A DNA stretch of 64,000 nucleotides from Serpentinimonas maccroryi (GCF_000828915.1 NZ_AP014569.1:2356001-2420000); one strand, 5' to 3'. Positions 45,506-55,488 are shown, counted from the stretch's first letter. The notes: generated from the letters alone by a model not told the origin. Numbers and translations are program-made.

Positions 45506-46900
45506 TCAGAACCATCCTTTGGCGCGAAGTTCCGCCAGCGTGGCGTCGAGCGCGCGCTCGATCAGGCCCAGCATTTCGTCGATCTGCGCGCGCGTGGTGA
45601 TCAAGGGCGGGGCGATGATCATGCGATCACCCACCGCCCGCATCACCAGCCCGCCCCCAAAACAGTGCGCGCGGCACCGCATGCCCACCGCCTGCTCCTC
45701 GGGGAAGGGCAGGCCGCGCGCCTTGTCGCGCACCAAAGTGAGCGCGGCGACGAAGCCGCAGCTCTGGACGCGGCCCACCAGCGGGTGCGCCTCCAGCTCG
45801 GCCAGGCGCTGCGCCAGGTAGGGGCCGGTGTCGAGCCGCACCCGACCCGGCAAATCTTCGCGCTCGAGCAGGTCGAGGTTGGCCAGCGCCACCGCGCACG
45901 CCACCGGGTGCCCGCTGTAGGTGTAGCCGTGGTTGAACTCGCCGCCGCGCTCGATCAGCACCTGGGCCACGCGCGGCCCCACCAGGGTGCCGCCCAAGGG
46001 CACGTAGCCGCTGGTGACGCCCTTGGCAAAGGTCACCAGATCGGGGCGCAGACCGAATTTTTCGTAGGCAAACCAGTGCCCGAGGCGGCCAAAGGCGCAG
46101 ATGACCTCGTCGGAAATCAACAGGATGCCGTAGCGATCGACGATGCGCTGCACCTCGGGCCAGTAGCTGTCTGGCGGGATGATGACGCCGCCCGCGCCCT
46201 GCACCGGCTCGCCGATGAAGGCCGCCACGCGCTCGGGCCCGAGTTCGAGGATTTTGGCTTCCAGCCAGCGCGCCGCGCGCAGGCCAAAATCGTGCTCGCT
46301 CTCGCCCGCAAGGCCGTGCTGCAAAAAATGCGGCTGCTCGATGTGCACGATGCCGGGGATGGGCAAATCGCCCTGGGCGTGCATGGCGCCCATGCCGCTG
46401 AGCGAGGCCGCCGCCACGGTGGAGCCGTGGTAGGCGTTGCGGCGGCTGATCACGGTTTTGCGCTGCGGCTGCTCGAGCAAGTCCCAGTAGCGGCGCACCA
46501 GCCGCAGGTTGGTGTCGTTGGCCTCGGAGCCGGAGCTGGAGTAAAACACATGCTCGAAGCGGCGCCCGGCCACCGGCGGCGCCAGCTCGGCCAAGCGCGC
46601 CGCCAGCCGCACCGCGGGCTCGTGCGTGGTCTGGAAAAAGCTGTTGTAGTAGGGCAGCTTGAGCATCTGCGCGTGTGCGGCATCGGCCAGCTCGCGCCGC
46701 CCGTAGCCGACGTTGACACACCACAGCCCGCTCATGGCGTCCAGCAGCCGCTGGCCCTCGCTGTCCCAGACGTAGATGCCCTCGCCGTGGGTGATCACGC
46801 GCGCGCCCTTGGCCGCCAGCGCCTGGTGGTCGGTGAAAGGGTGCAGGTAGTGCGCGGCATCGAGCGCTTGCAGTTCGGCGGTCAGCGGGGTGGGGGGCAT
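45506..46900 (-). CDS. Class III aminotransferase, putrescine-pyruvate (SpuC-like)
   Basis: A 464-residue PLP-dependent aminotransferase. GLWCVNVGYGRRELADAAHAQMLKLPYYNSFF and SSSGSEANDTNLRLVRRY form the PLP pocket; DEVICAFGRLG holds the PLP Asp and TFAKGVTSGYVPLGG the Schiff-base Lys. This subgroup includes SpuC (putrescine:pyruvate) and omega-amino-acid:pyruvate aminotransferases; putrescine is inferred from context, and 4-aminobutanal made here would feed PuuC. It ends 122 bp before the potF start. Confidence 0.88.
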   Translation of the reverse strand: MPPTPLTAELQALDAAHYLHPFTDHQALAAKGARVITHGEGIYVWDSEGQRLLDAMSGLWCVNVGYGRRELADAAHAQMLKLPYYNSFFQTTHEPAVRLAARLAELAPPVAGRRFEHVFYSSSGSEANDTNLRLVRRYWDLLEQPQRKTVISRRNAYHGSTVAAASLSGMGAMHAQGDLPIPGIVHIEQPHFLQHGLAGESEHDFGLRAARWLEAKILELGPERVAAFIGEPVQGAGGVIIPPDSYWPEVQRIVDRYGILLISDEVICAFGRLGHWFAYEKFGLRPDLVTFAKGVTSGYVPLGGTLVGPRVAQVLIERGGEFNHGYTYSGHPVACAVALANLDLLEREDLPGRVRLDTGPYLAQRLAELEAHPLVGRVQSCGFVAALTLVRDKARGLPFPEEQAVGMRCRAHCFGGGLVMRAVGDRMIIAPPLITTRAQIDEMLGLIERALDATLAELRAKGWF

Positions 46901-46976
46901 GGGGGCTCCAGATTGAGGGCGCTCAGAGGCTGGGAGGCAATTGGGCGGGTTTGAGTGAGCGGTGCCTCCCAACCAC

Positions 46977-48344
46977 TTAGACGTGCAGCAGCAGGTGCTC
47001 GCGCTCCCACGGCGAAATGACTTTCATGAACTCCTCGAACTCGAGCTCTTTGATTTCGGTGTAGATGGTGATGAACTCGCGCCCCAGCACCTCGTGCAGA
47101 TCGCTCTCACGGCGCAGCCAGTCCAGCGCCTCGCCCAGCGTGCGCGGCAGCGCGTAGGGCGAGAGGTAGGCGTCAGACTTCTTCTCGGGCTTGGGCGCGA
47201 TCTTGTTTTTCAGCCCCAAGTAGCCACAAGCCAGGGTCATGGCCAGCGCCACGTAGGGGTTGGCGTCGGCGCCGATGACGCGGTTTTCCAGCCGCCGCGA
47301 CTGCGGCACCGCAATCGGCGAGCGGATGCCGACGGTGCGGTTGTCGTGCCCCCACTCGATGTTGATCGGGGCGGCGGTGTTGCGCGACAGGCGCCGGTAA
47401 CTGTTCACATAGGGGGCCACCAGCGCCATCGCCGCCGGTATGTAGCGCTGCAAGCCGCCGATGTAGTGGTAGAAGGCCTCGCTGGGCGTGCCGTCGAGCT
47501 GGCTAAAGAGGTTGCGCCCGCTTTCTCGCTCGACGATGCTCTGGTGCACGTGCATGGCGCTGCCGGGCTCGCCGGCGATGGGTTTGGCCATGAAGGTGGC
47601 GTACATGTCGTGGCGCAGCGCCGCCTCGCGCACCGTGCGCTTGAAAAAGAACACCTCGTCGGCCAAGTCGAGCGGGGCACCGTGGAAGAAGTTGATCTCC
47701 ATCTGGCCGGCCCCGACTTCGTGGATCAGGGTATCGACGTTGAGCTCCATCTGGTCGCAGTAGTCGTAGATTTCCTCGAACAAGGGGTCGAACTCGTTCA
47801 CGGCGTCGATGCTGTAGGCCTGGCGCGAGGTTTCGGCGCGGCCGCTGCGGCCGATGGGCGGCTTGAGCAGGGTGTTGGGGTCGGTGTTGCGTGCCGTGAG
47901 GTAAAACTCGAGCTCGGGTGCCACCACCGGCGACAGGCCCATCTCCTCGTACAGGTTGCAGACGTGGCGCAGCACGCTGCGCGGGGCAAAGGGCACGCGC
48001 TTGCCGGCGTGGTCGAAACAGTCGTGGATGACTTGCGCCGTGGGGTCGGTGGCCCAAGGGACGATGCGCACCGTGGACGGATCGGGGCGCAGCTGCATGT
48101 CGCGGTCGGTGGGGTCGATCACATCGTAGTAGGGCCCGCTCTCGGGGAACACGCCGGTCACGCCCATGGCCACCACCGCCTGCGGCAGCCGCATGCCGCG
48201 GTCTTCGGTGAATTTGCCGCGCGGCAAAATCTTGCCCCGCGCCACGCCGGTGAGGTCGGGTACCAGGCACTCGATTTCGGTCACGCGGCGCTGGTTCAGC
48301 CACTGTTCGAGTTCGTTGAAGCTCTGCGGTGGGTTGCTTTTCAT
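46977..48344 (-). CDS. puuA: Gamma-glutamylputrescine synthetase (glutamine synthetase family), PuuA-like
   Basis: A 455-residue glutamine-synthetase-family protein: ECLVPDLTGVARGKILPRGKF at the N-terminus, VAPELEFYL metal ligands, EVGAGQMEINF, GSAMHVHQS and NRRTVGIRSP-type (here HDNRTVGIRSP) motifs. PuuA members attach glutamate to putrescine with ATP, the first step of the gamma-glutamyl route. GGAG upstream of the ATG supports the start. It follows puuD with a 1-bp gap, so coupled translation is likely. Confidence 0.92.
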   Translation of the reverse strand: MKSNPPQSFNELEQWLNQRRVTEIECLVPDLTGVARGKILPRGKFTEDRGMRLPQAVVAMGVTGVFPESGPYYDVIDPTDRDMQLRPDPSTVRIVPWATDPTAQVIHDCFDHAGKRVPFAPRSVLRHVCNLYEEMGLSPVVAPELEFYLTARNTDPNTLLKPPIGRSGRAETSRQAYSIDAVNEFDPLFEEIYDYCDQMELNVDTLIHEVGAGQMEINFFHGAPLDLADEVFFFKRTVREAALRHDMYATFMAKPIAGEPGSAMHVHQSIVERESGRNLFSQLDGTPSEAFYHYIGGLQRYIPAAMALVAPYVNSYRRLSRNTAAPINIEWGHDNRTVGIRSPIAVPQSRRLENRVIGADANPYVALAMTLACGYLGLKNKIAPKPEKKSDAYLSPYALPRTLGEALDWLRRESDLHEVLGREFITIYTEIKELEFEEFMKVISPWEREHLLLHV

Positions 48345-48345
48345 C

Positions 48346-49194
48346 TCATGCTCCGGTTGCGCTGGGTGCGCCGGTTGTGGACTGGGCCAGCTGCGCTTGC
48401 AGGCGGCGCTGCTGGCGCCGCCGCAGCGCCTGGCCAAAGGCTTCAAAGGTGGTGGCGTAAAAGGGGTTTTGCTCGCAGCGCCACTCGGGGTGCCACTGCA
48501 CCGCGTAGGCAAACTCGGTCGCGCCCTGCACCTCGATGGCCTCGACCAACCCATCTTCGGCCCATGCCAGCGCCCGCACACCGGGCGCCAAGCGGCCGAT
48601 GCCCTGCCCGTGCAGCGAGTTGACCATGGCCTGCGTGCCGCCAGCCCACTGCGCCAGCGCCGAGCCTTCCGCCAGCCGCACTGGGTGGCTGGGGCCGTAC
48701 TGCTGCTCGAGCGGCAGGCCGTCGGGGTCGCGGTGGTCCATCAGCCCCGGCACGGCGTGCACGGTCTGGTGCAGGCTGCCCCCCAGGGCGACATTGATCT
48801 CTTGGAAGCCGCGGCAGATGCCCAGCAGCGGCACCTGCTGCGCGATGCAGGCGCGCACCAGCGCCAGCGTGAGCGCGTCGCGCTCGGGGTCCAGCGGCAG
48901 CGTGGGGTCGTGCACGTCTTCATCGAAGTGCGCCGGGTGCACGTTGGAGGGCGAGCCGGTGAGCATCACGCCATCGACTAGCGCCAGCAACGCGCCCACC
49001 TGCGCCGCCTCGGCCAGCGGGAACAGCACCGGCTGCGCCTGCGCGCCGACCTTGACCGCGCGCGCGTACTTGTCGCCCAGCAGCAGATAGGGCATGTCGT
49101 TGGGGCCCAGCTGACGGTGGTCGGCGGGCAGCCAGACCAAGGGCGGGGTGGCGGGCGCAGCGGAGTGGGCGGAGGCAGTAGGGTTCGGGTTCAT
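48346..49194 (-). CDS. puuD: Gamma-glutamyl-gamma-aminobutyrate hydrolase, PuuD-like
   Basis: A 282-residue class I glutamine amidotransferase-like hydrolase. The nucleophile elbow PLLGICRGFQEINVALGG places C127; the catalytic His/Glu are in YAVQWHPEW. It releases GABA and glutamate, the last step of the gamma-glutamyl route. The start MNPNPTASAHSAA has a slightly extended N-terminus. It is 47 bp downstream of puuB. Confidence 0.92.
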   Translation of the reverse strand: MNPNPTASAHSAAPATPPLVWLPADHRQLGPNDMPYLLLGDKYARAVKVGAQAQPVLFPLAEAAQVGALLALVDGVMLTGSPSNVHPAHFDEDVHDPTLPLDPERDALTLALVRACIAQQVPLLGICRGFQEINVALGGSLHQTVHAVPGLMDHRDPDGLPLEQQYGPSHPVRLAEGSALAQWAGGTQAMVNSLHGQGIGRLAPGVRALAWAEDGLVEAIEVQGATEFAYAVQWHPEWRCEQNPFYATTFEAFGQALRRRQQRRLQAQLAQSTTGAPSATGA

Positions 49195-49241
49195 GGTGCG
49201 CGGTAAGCCTTGGACGGTGATTGTGGCAGAGGCTGAGCCTC

Positions 49242-50558
49242 TCAGCCCAGCGCCTCGCGCAAGCGCTGCCACGCCATGCCCAGCGCCAGCAGCGGCGTGC
49301 GCAGCCACGGCCCACCGGGAAAAGGGTGGTGTTTTAGCCGCGCATAAACATCGAAGCGCTCGGCTTGGCCGCCGATGGCCTCGGCCACCAAGCGCCCGGC
49401 CAAACCGGCCAGCACCACGCCGTGGCCGCTGAAGCCCTGCAAATAATAGACCTGCGGCGACAGCCGGCCAAAATCCGGGGCCCGGTTCATGCTGATATCG
49501 ACAAAGCCGCCCCACAGGTAGTCGACCGGCACCTGCGCCAGATCGGGGAACACCGCCAGCAGGCGCTGGCGCATGAGGGCCTGCAGCTGCGCCGGGGTGC
49601 GGGTGGTGTAGCTGACACGGCCACCAAACAGCAGCCGCTGCTCGGCGCTGAAGCGAAAGTAGTCGAGCACCAGGTTGTTGTCGCACACCGCGGCGGCGCT
49701 GGGGATCAGGCGCCGGCTCAGGGCAGTGGCCACCGGGGCGGTAGCCACCAAGTAAGTGCCCACCGGCATGATGCGCCGCGCCAGCGCCGGCGCCAGCGCC
49801 GGGGCGTATTCGGGCAGCAGGCAGTTGCCCGCCAGCAGCGCGTAGCGCGCCGACACCTGGCCGTGGGCCGTGTGCGCCGTGACACCGGCGGCGCATTGGC
49901 TCAGGCGCAGCACGGGGCTGTGCTCGTGCAGCACCACGCCGGCGCGCTGCGCCGCCTGCGCCAACCCCAGCGTGTACTTGAGCGGGTGCAGGTGGCCGCT
50001 GAGGGGCTCAAAGGCGGCGGCGTGGTAGCGCGGGCTGTCGATGTGGCGGCGCACCTCGGGCCCGGTGGCCACCTCGCACGCCAGGCCGTAGTCGCGCTGC
50101 TGCTGCTCGACCTCGGCCAGCAGGCGCCGCGCCTGGCGTGCCGAATCGGCCACCGTCAGGTAGCCGCGCTGCCAGTCGCAGTCGATGCGCTGCTGCGCGA
50201 TGCGCTGCCCGATGAGCTCGATGCCCTCCAGCGTCCAGTCCCAGAGCCGGCGCGCATCGGCGCGCCCGAGCTGCTGCTCGAGCTGCCCTTGCCCACAGGC
50301 ATAGCCCACCAAGGCCTGGCCGCCATTGCGCCCGCTGGCCCCCCAGCCGATGCGTTGCGCCTCGAGCAGACAGACCTGCAGCCCACGCTCGGCCAGCTCC
50401 AGCGCCGCGCTCAAGCCCGCCAGCCCACCGCCCACCACCAGCACATCGGCGCGCTGCTGGCCCTGCAGCGGCGGCAAGACCGGTGCACGCTGCACCGTCG
50501 CCTCGTAGTAGCTGCGCTGGTTCAGTAGGGTGTCGGATTGCAGCAGGGAGGATGCCAT
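49242..50558 (-). CDS. puuB: Gamma-glutamylputrescine oxidase, PuuB-like FAD oxidoreductase
   Basis: A 438-residue DAO-family flavoprotein. FAD motif ADVLVVGGGLAGLSAALELAERGLQVCLLEA (about 37-67), GWGASGRNGGQALVGYACGQG and the C-terminal LQGFSGHGVVLAGLAGRLVAEAI are typical of PuuB/OrdL. It oxidises gamma-glutamylputrescine to the aldehyde with release of ammonia and hydrogen peroxide. First gene of puuB-puuD-puuA; the start follows a GGGAGGATGCC-like context on the plus strand that gives no strong site, so a small start error is possible. Confidence 0.9.
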   Translation of the reverse strand: MASSLLQSDTLLNQRSYYEATVQRAPVLPPLQGQQRADVLVVGGGLAGLSAALELAERGLQVCLLEAQRIGWGASGRNGGQALVGYACGQGQLEQQLGRADARRLWDWTLEGIELIGQRIAQQRIDCDWQRGYLTVADSARQARRLLAEVEQQQRDYGLACEVATGPEVRRHIDSPRYHAAAFEPLSGHLHPLKYTLGLAQAAQRAGVVLHEHSPVLRLSQCAAGVTAHTAHGQVSARYALLAGNCLLPEYAPALAPALARRIMPVGTYLVATAPVATALSRRLIPSAAAVCDNNLVLDYFRFSAEQRLLFGGRVSYTTRTPAQLQALMRQRLLAVFPDLAQVPVDYLWGGFVDISMNRAPDFGRLSPQVYYLQGFSGHGVVLAGLAGRLVAEAIGGQAERFDVYARLKHHPFPGGPWLRTPLLALGMAWQRLREALG

Positions 50559-50618
50559 AAAGTAAGCGTAGCATAGGCTTGGAGCTGCGCTTTTGTTGAG
50601 GCGTGGTGAGACAGACAA

Positions 50619-50641
50619 AAGTGCCACAGCCTGTGGCACTT
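50619..50641 (-). terminator. Palindromic terminator after speB
   Basis: Perfect 11-bp arms around one base. Read on the minus strand it is the last element after the speB stop and is followed by TTTTGTCTGT, so it fits a rho-independent terminator of speB, 90 bp downstream. It also lies 60 bp upstream of puuB and could instead be a regulator operator. Confidence 0.6.
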
Positions 50642-50730
50642 GCTACAGATCTCATCCGCTGCCCATCTGCGCAAGGGCAAGACAGCCTACAACTTTTCCT
50701 AAAACTCCCGAAGGGGTGGCGTGCAGAGGG

Positions 50731-51675
50731 TCAGGCACCTGCACCCGCGCCGCGCCCCAGCGCCACCTGCCCGGCCAGCCAAGTCCAGACCAAGGTGGCG
50801 GCGGCGCTGCTGGTGAGTTCGGCGTGGTCGTAGGCCGGCGCCACTTCGACGCAGTCCATACCCACCCAGTTCAGGTCGACCAGCTCTTCGACCACGGTCA
50901 GCACCTGGCTGCTGCTCAGGCCGCCGGGCTCGGGGGTGCCGGTGCCGGGGGCGAAGGCGGGGTCGAGGCAGTCGATATCGATCGTCAGGTAGCAGGGCCG
51001 CTCGCCGATGCGCTGGCGGATCTCGCGCAGCAGCGGCTGCAAAGCCGCGCCGTCGAGGCCGCGCAAGTCGCGCGCGGTGTAGATCAGGCCGCCTTGGTCG
51101 CGCACGTACTCGCGTGCCGCGCGCTGGCCGCTGGAGCGCAGCCCGATCTGCACCGTGTGCGCCGGGCTGACCAGGCCCTCTTGCAGCGCCTCATAGGTCC
51201 AGGTGCCGTGGCCCGCAGGTTCGCCGCAGTGATCGGTCCAGGTGTCGCAATGGGCGTCGAAATGCACCAGCGCCAACGGCGCGCCTTGGCCATAGACGCG
51301 GCGCGCGGCGCGCAGCAGCGGCAGGGTGATGGAGTGGTCGCCGCCCAGAAACACGCAGCGGTGCTGGCCCATGAGGGCCTGCGCCTGCTGCTCGATGCAG
51401 GCCTGCAGATGGGGCAGCGCGGCGGTGTTGGGCAAGCGCAGATCGAGCGCGTCGCCCACGTGCCCAACGGGGCTGCAGTTGAAGTGCGGGTGCTCGCCGT
51501 CGCACAGCATCAGGCTGGCGGCGCGAATGGCTTGCGGGCCAAAGCGCGCCCCGGGGCGGTTGCTGACGGCGCCATCAAAAGGCACCCCGACCAGCGCAAA
51601 GGGCTGGTCGGCCAGTGGCGCGCAACCCAAAAAGCGGTTGCAGTTGTTGGCGTAGGCAAAGTCTCCGATGGCCAT
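50731..51675 (-). CDS. speB: Agmatinase/ureohydrolase SpeB
   Basis: A 314-residue ureohydrolase. The Mn-binding motifs are intact: FLGGDHSIT, LVHFDAHCDTW and TIDIDCLDPAFAPGTGTPEPGG. It converts agmatine to putrescine and urea, feeding the adjoining putrescine pathway. Guanidinobutyrase activity cannot be excluded by sequence. The gene is followed by a palindromic terminator. Confidence 0.93.
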   Translation of the reverse strand: MAIGDFAYANNCNRFLGCAPLADQPFALVGVPFDGAVSNRPGARFGPQAIRAASLMLCDGEHPHFNCSPVGHVGDALDLRLPNTAALPHLQACIEQQAQALMGQHRCVFLGGDHSITLPLLRAARRVYGQGAPLALVHFDAHCDTWTDHCGEPAGHGTWTYEALQEGLVSPAHTVQIGLRSSGQRAAREYVRDQGGLIYTARDLRGLDGAALQPLLREIRQRIGERPCYLTIDIDCLDPAFAPGTGTPEPGGLSSSQVLTVVEELVDLNWVGMDCVEVAPAYDHAELTSSAAATLVWTWLAGQVALGRGAGAGA

Positions 51676-51700
51676 GGGGTGCTCCTGCGGTGTGCAAAGT

Positions 51701-52996
51701 TTAGTGTGTAGGGCGGCCGGCGCTCTGCAGCGGCCGCTGGCGCCACGCCAGCGCCGCGCCCAGCCACAGCGCCAGCGCCGAGTAGAACAAGCCGCGCTCG
51801 AGCCCGCCCGGGCCGTCGGCGATCCAGCCCACCGCCGTCGGGCCCACGATCTGCCCGGCCGCAAACACGATCGTGAAGGCGCTGATGCCGCCGGCCCACT
51901 GCTCCGGTGGCAAATTGTGGCGCACCAGCGCCGTGGTCGAGGCCACCACCGACAAAAAGACCGCCCCGAACAACAGCCCCGAGGCCAGCAACGCCGGCCA
52001 AGCCGCCGTGAGCGCGGGCACCAGCGTCGCCAAGCCGAGCAGGGCGCTGAGGCGCGCCAGCGCCTGCCCGCCGCGAAAACGATCGAGCCAAGCGGCCCAC
52101 AGCCGCGCCGAAATCACCACCCCCAAGCCCAGCAGGGTGTAAAACAGCGTGATCGCCCCGGTGGCGTGCCCCTGCTCGTGCAGCAGCGCGATGACGAAGG
52201 TCATGTAGCCGATGTAACCCAGACCAAACAGGGTGTAGGCGGCCAGCGCCCAGCCAAAACTTTGCACCAGAAGCGCCCAACCCAAGGCCGGGCTGGGCGG
52301 CGCGCCGGGGCCGGCACGGTACACGGGCGCGGCATCGACTTCCAGCCCCAGCTGGCGCAGCGCCCGCAGCAGCCCCCACAGCGATGCCGTGGTGAGCAAA
52401 CAGACCAGCGCCAGCAGCCACCAAGCCCAAGCCCAGCCGTGCGGCACGCTGGCGGCCCAGCCCAGCACCGGCGGCACCGCCAGCGCCGACAGCACGATGC
52501 CCCAGCCCACGCCGCCGTAATACAAGCCCAGCAACCAACCGCTGTGCGCCGGCCAAACCGTGCCCAGGCGCGCCGCCAATAAGCCCCCGGCCACAAAAAC
52601 CCAGGCGCTGAACACGCCCGCCGCCAGCCGCTGCGCCAGCAGCGGCGCGCTGGCGCTAAAAAAACCGCTGCTGGCCATGAACACGCTGGCCAGCAAGGCC
52701 CCAGCCAGCAGCAGCGGTCCAGCCCCCAAGCGGCGCAGCAGCCACGGGGCCGTGAGCGCCCCCACGAGGTAGCCGACGGCGTTGAAGGTGTTCATGGCCC
52801 CGGCCAAGGCGTAGGTCCAGCCGAGGTCGGCGCGCATGGGCGGCAGCAGCAAACCGTAGGCAAAGCGCGTGATGCCCAGCGCCACCGCCGCCGCCAGCGA
52901 GAGCCACAGCGCCAGCAGCACCCCGCGCCACCAAGGGGGCAAGGGGGGTCGGATCGCGGACAGGCTGGTGGGAGGGCCCGCGCTGGGTTCGGCCAT
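51701..52996 (-). CDS. MFS transporter, YbfB/YjiJ family
   Basis: A 431-residue membrane protein with about 12 segments. The start of the family motif GITRFAYGLLLPPMRADLGWTYALAGAMNTFNAVGYLVGAL is clear, typical of YbfB/YjiJ. Substrate unknown. MAEPSAGPP at 52996 is the preferred start over nine codons upstream. It ends 25 bp upstream of speB, so cotranscription is likely, with a role in polyamine or guanidino-compound transport possible but unproven. Confidence 0.85.
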   Translation of the reverse strand: MAEPSAGPPTSLSAIRPPLPPWWRGVLLALWLSLAAAVALGITRFAYGLLLPPMRADLGWTYALAGAMNTFNAVGYLVGALTAPWLLRRLGAGPLLLAGALLASVFMASSGFFSASAPLLAQRLAAGVFSAWVFVAGGLLAARLGTVWPAHSGWLLGLYYGGVGWGIVLSALAVPPVLGWAASVPHGWAWAWWLLALVCLLTTASLWGLLRALRQLGLEVDAAPVYRAGPGAPPSPALGWALLVQSFGWALAAYTLFGLGYIGYMTFVIALLHEQGHATGAITLFYTLLGLGVVISARLWAAWLDRFRGGQALARLSALLGLATLVPALTAAWPALLASGLLFGAVFLSVVASTTALVRHNLPPEQWAGGISAFTIVFAAGQIVGPTAVGWIADGPGGLERGLFYSALALWLGAALAWRQRPLQSAGRPTH

Positions 52997-53062
52997 AGGC
53001 TTCGATCCTAAACCCGCGCGCACCCGATTTGCCGGCGCAAGCGCAAATTGCCTCCCAGCCCC

Positions 53063-55432
53063 TCAGCTCCGCGCCGGCGGCCGCCAGCGCTTGAGCAGCA
53101 AGGCGTTGCTCACCACGCTCACCGAGCTCAGCGCCATCGCCGCCCCGGCCAGCACCGGGCTGAGCAGGCCCAGCGCCGCCAGCGGGATGCCGACGGTGTT
53201 GTAGATGAAAGCCCAAAACAGGTTTTGCCGGATTTTGGCTACCGTGCGGCGCGATATGTCGAGCGCCGCCGCCACCAGCAGCGGCTCGCCGCGCATCAGG
53301 GTGATGCCGGCGGCGTGCAGCGCCACATCGGAGCCGCCTTGGGCGTGGCTCATCGCCAGCCCGACATCGGCCGCCGCCAGCGCCGGGGCATCGTTGACGC
53401 CGTCGCCCACCATCGCCACCACCCGGCCCTGGGCTTTGAGTTCGGCCACCAGCCGCGCCTTGTCGCCCGGCAGCACCTGGGCGCGCACCTCGCCCGCCGC
53501 TGGGTCTAGCCCTAGGCGGCGCGCCATGGCCTCGGCGGCGCGCTGGTTGTCGCCCGAAATCATCAGCACCCGCAGACCCAGCGCACGCAACTCGGCGATG
53601 GCTTGGGCCGAACCGGGTTTGGGTTGGTCGGCAAACGCCAGCAAGGCCAGCGGCTGCCACCCGTGCTGCTGCGCCAGCACCGACACGCTGCAGCCTTGGG
53701 CCGCCCAAGCCTCGGCCTGCTCCTGCCAGCCCCGCAAATCGGCCCCGAGCCCCTGCAGCCAGTCCCAACTGCCCAGATACAGCACCGTGCCCTGCACCTC
53801 ACCATGGCAGCCGCGCCCCGGCACCGCCTGCACCGCGCTGGCTTGCAGTTCCAGCTCTTGCGGTTCCAATTGGGCTTGCGCCGCCTGCAACACCGCGCGC
53901 GCCAGCGGGTGCTCGCTGTGGCGCTGCAAGGCCGCCGCCGCCTGCAGCGCCACCGCCGCATCCACACCCGCAGCCGGCAACAGGTGCCGCAACACCGGCT
54001 GCCCTAGGGTGAGGGTGCCGGTTTTGTCGAAAGCCACCGTGTCCACACGGCGCGCGGCTTCGAGCGCCTCCGGGTCTTTGATCAAGATGCCGTGCTGCGC
54101 CGCCACCCCGGTGCCGGCCATGATCGCCGTCGGCGTGGCCAGCCCGAGCGCGCACGGGCAGGCGATCACCAGCACCGCCACCGCCGCCAGCAGGGCCTGC
54201 TCAAACGGCGCCTGCTGCCAGCCCCACCAGAGCGCAAAGGTGGCCAGCGCGACCAGCAACACCACCGGCACGAACACCGCCGCCACCCGGTCCACCTGGC
54301 GCTGCACCGGCGGCTTGACCGCTTGCGCGTCTTGCACCAGCGCGATGATGCGCTGCAGCACCGACTGCGTGCCCACCGCCGTCACGCGCAGCTCGATGGC
54401 GCCGTCGCCGTTCAGGCTGCCGCCGGTGACCGTGTCGCCCACCAATCGCAACACCGGCAGCGGCTCGCCGGTGAGCAGGGATTCGTCGATCTGCGTCTGC
54501 CCCTGCTCGATCACGCCGTCGGCAGGCAGGCGCTCGCCCGGGCGCACCAGCAGCCGGTCGCCCGGCAGCAATTCGGCCACCGGCACGTCCTGCAGCTGCT
54601 CGCGCCGCACGCCGTCGGGCAGCAGGTGCGCCACCTCGGGGCGCAAGGCCTGCAGGGCGCGTATGGCGCTGGTGGTCTGGCGCTTGGCGCGCGCCTCCAG
54701 CCATTTGCCCAGCAGCACCAGGGTGATGATCACCGCCGCCGCCTCGTAGTACAGCGGCACCATGCTGCCAGGCTCGGCGCGCCACCACAACCAGGTGCTC
54801 ATGCCCCAAGCAGCCGTGGTGCCGATGGCCACCAACAGCTCCATGTTGCCGCTGCCGGCGCGGATGGCGTGCCAACCGGCGCGGTAAAACCGCGCCCCAA
54901 GGATGAACTGCACCGGCGTGGCCAACAGAAACTGCCACAGCGGCCCCAACATCCAGTGCTCGCCCCAGAGCTTACCCACCATGGGCAACGCCAGCGGCAG
55001 CGTGAGCGCCATGGCCAGCAGCACCGGCCAAAAATCGCGCCGCACGCCCCACAGGCGGTCTAGGGCCGGGTCGGCTTCTGCGGCCTGCGTCAGGGGCACC
55101 GGTTCATAACCGGCGTCGCGCACCGCGCGGTGCAGCCGCGCTTGCCAGAGCGTGGCCTCGTCGGCCTCTACGCCCATGCCCACGTTCAGACCCATACCCA
55201 TTTCTGCAGCGCCCTGGCCTGGGGCGCCCTGGGCCGGTGCACCGCCGCCATTGGCTGCACCTTGCACGGGCGCCGCCACCCGCACACGCACCGTTTCGGT
55301 GGCCAGGTTGACGCTCACCTCCTGCACCCCGGGCAGCTTGGCCAAGGCGCGCTCGACCCGCGACACGCACGAGGCGCAGGTCATGCCCACGATTTTGAAC
55401 TGGCTCTCAAACGGCGGCGCGGCAGGGTTCAC
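53063..55432 (-). CDS. copA: Copper-translocating P1B-type ATPase CopA
   Basis: A 789-residue Cu+ exporter with a single N-terminal HMA domain (GMTCASC, C19/C22), eight membrane segments, the CPC motif in ACPCALGLATPTAI, the phosphorylation motif DKTGTLT, and MVGDGVNDAPALAAADVG. Between HMA and TM1 is a Gly/Ala/Gln/Met-rich linker. It detoxifies or delivers copper. It is divergent from copZ; the 56-bp shared gap has two CCAGTAAA copies 30 bp apart (55441 and 55471), possibly a regulator site. Confidence 0.96.
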   Translation of the reverse strand: MNPAAPPFESQFKIVGMTCASCVSRVERALAKLPGVQEVSVNLATETVRVRVAAPVQGAANGGGAPAQGAPGQGAAEMGMGLNVGMGVEADEATLWQARLHRAVRDAGYEPVPLTQAAEADPALDRLWGVRRDFWPVLLAMALTLPLALPMVGKLWGEHWMLGPLWQFLLATPVQFILGARFYRAGWHAIRAGSGNMELLVAIGTTAAWGMSTWLWWRAEPGSMVPLYYEAAAVIITLVLLGKWLEARAKRQTTSAIRALQALRPEVAHLLPDGVRREQLQDVPVAELLPGDRLLVRPGERLPADGVIEQGQTQIDESLLTGEPLPVLRLVGDTVTGGSLNGDGAIELRVTAVGTQSVLQRIIALVQDAQAVKPPVQRQVDRVAAVFVPVVLLVALATFALWWGWQQAPFEQALLAAVAVLVIACPCALGLATPTAIMAGTGVAAQHGILIKDPEALEAARRVDTVAFDKTGTLTLGQPVLRHLLPAAGVDAAVALQAAAALQRHSEHPLARAVLQAAQAQLEPQELELQASAVQAVPGRGCHGEVQGTVLYLGSWDWLQGLGADLRGWQEQAEAWAAQGCSVSVLAQQHGWQPLALLAFADQPKPGSAQAIAELRALGLRVLMISGDNQRAAEAMARRLGLDPAAGEVRAQVLPGDKARLVAELKAQGRVVAMVGDGVNDAPALAAADVGLAMSHAQGGSDVALHAAGITLMRGEPLLVAAALDISRRTVAKIRQNLFWAFIYNTVGIPLAALGLLSPVLAGAAMALSSVSVVSNALLLKRWRPPARS

Positions 55433-55488
55433 TCAAGCTTCCAGTAAAACTCACATACTACGGACTTTAACCAGTAAAGGACTCTACC

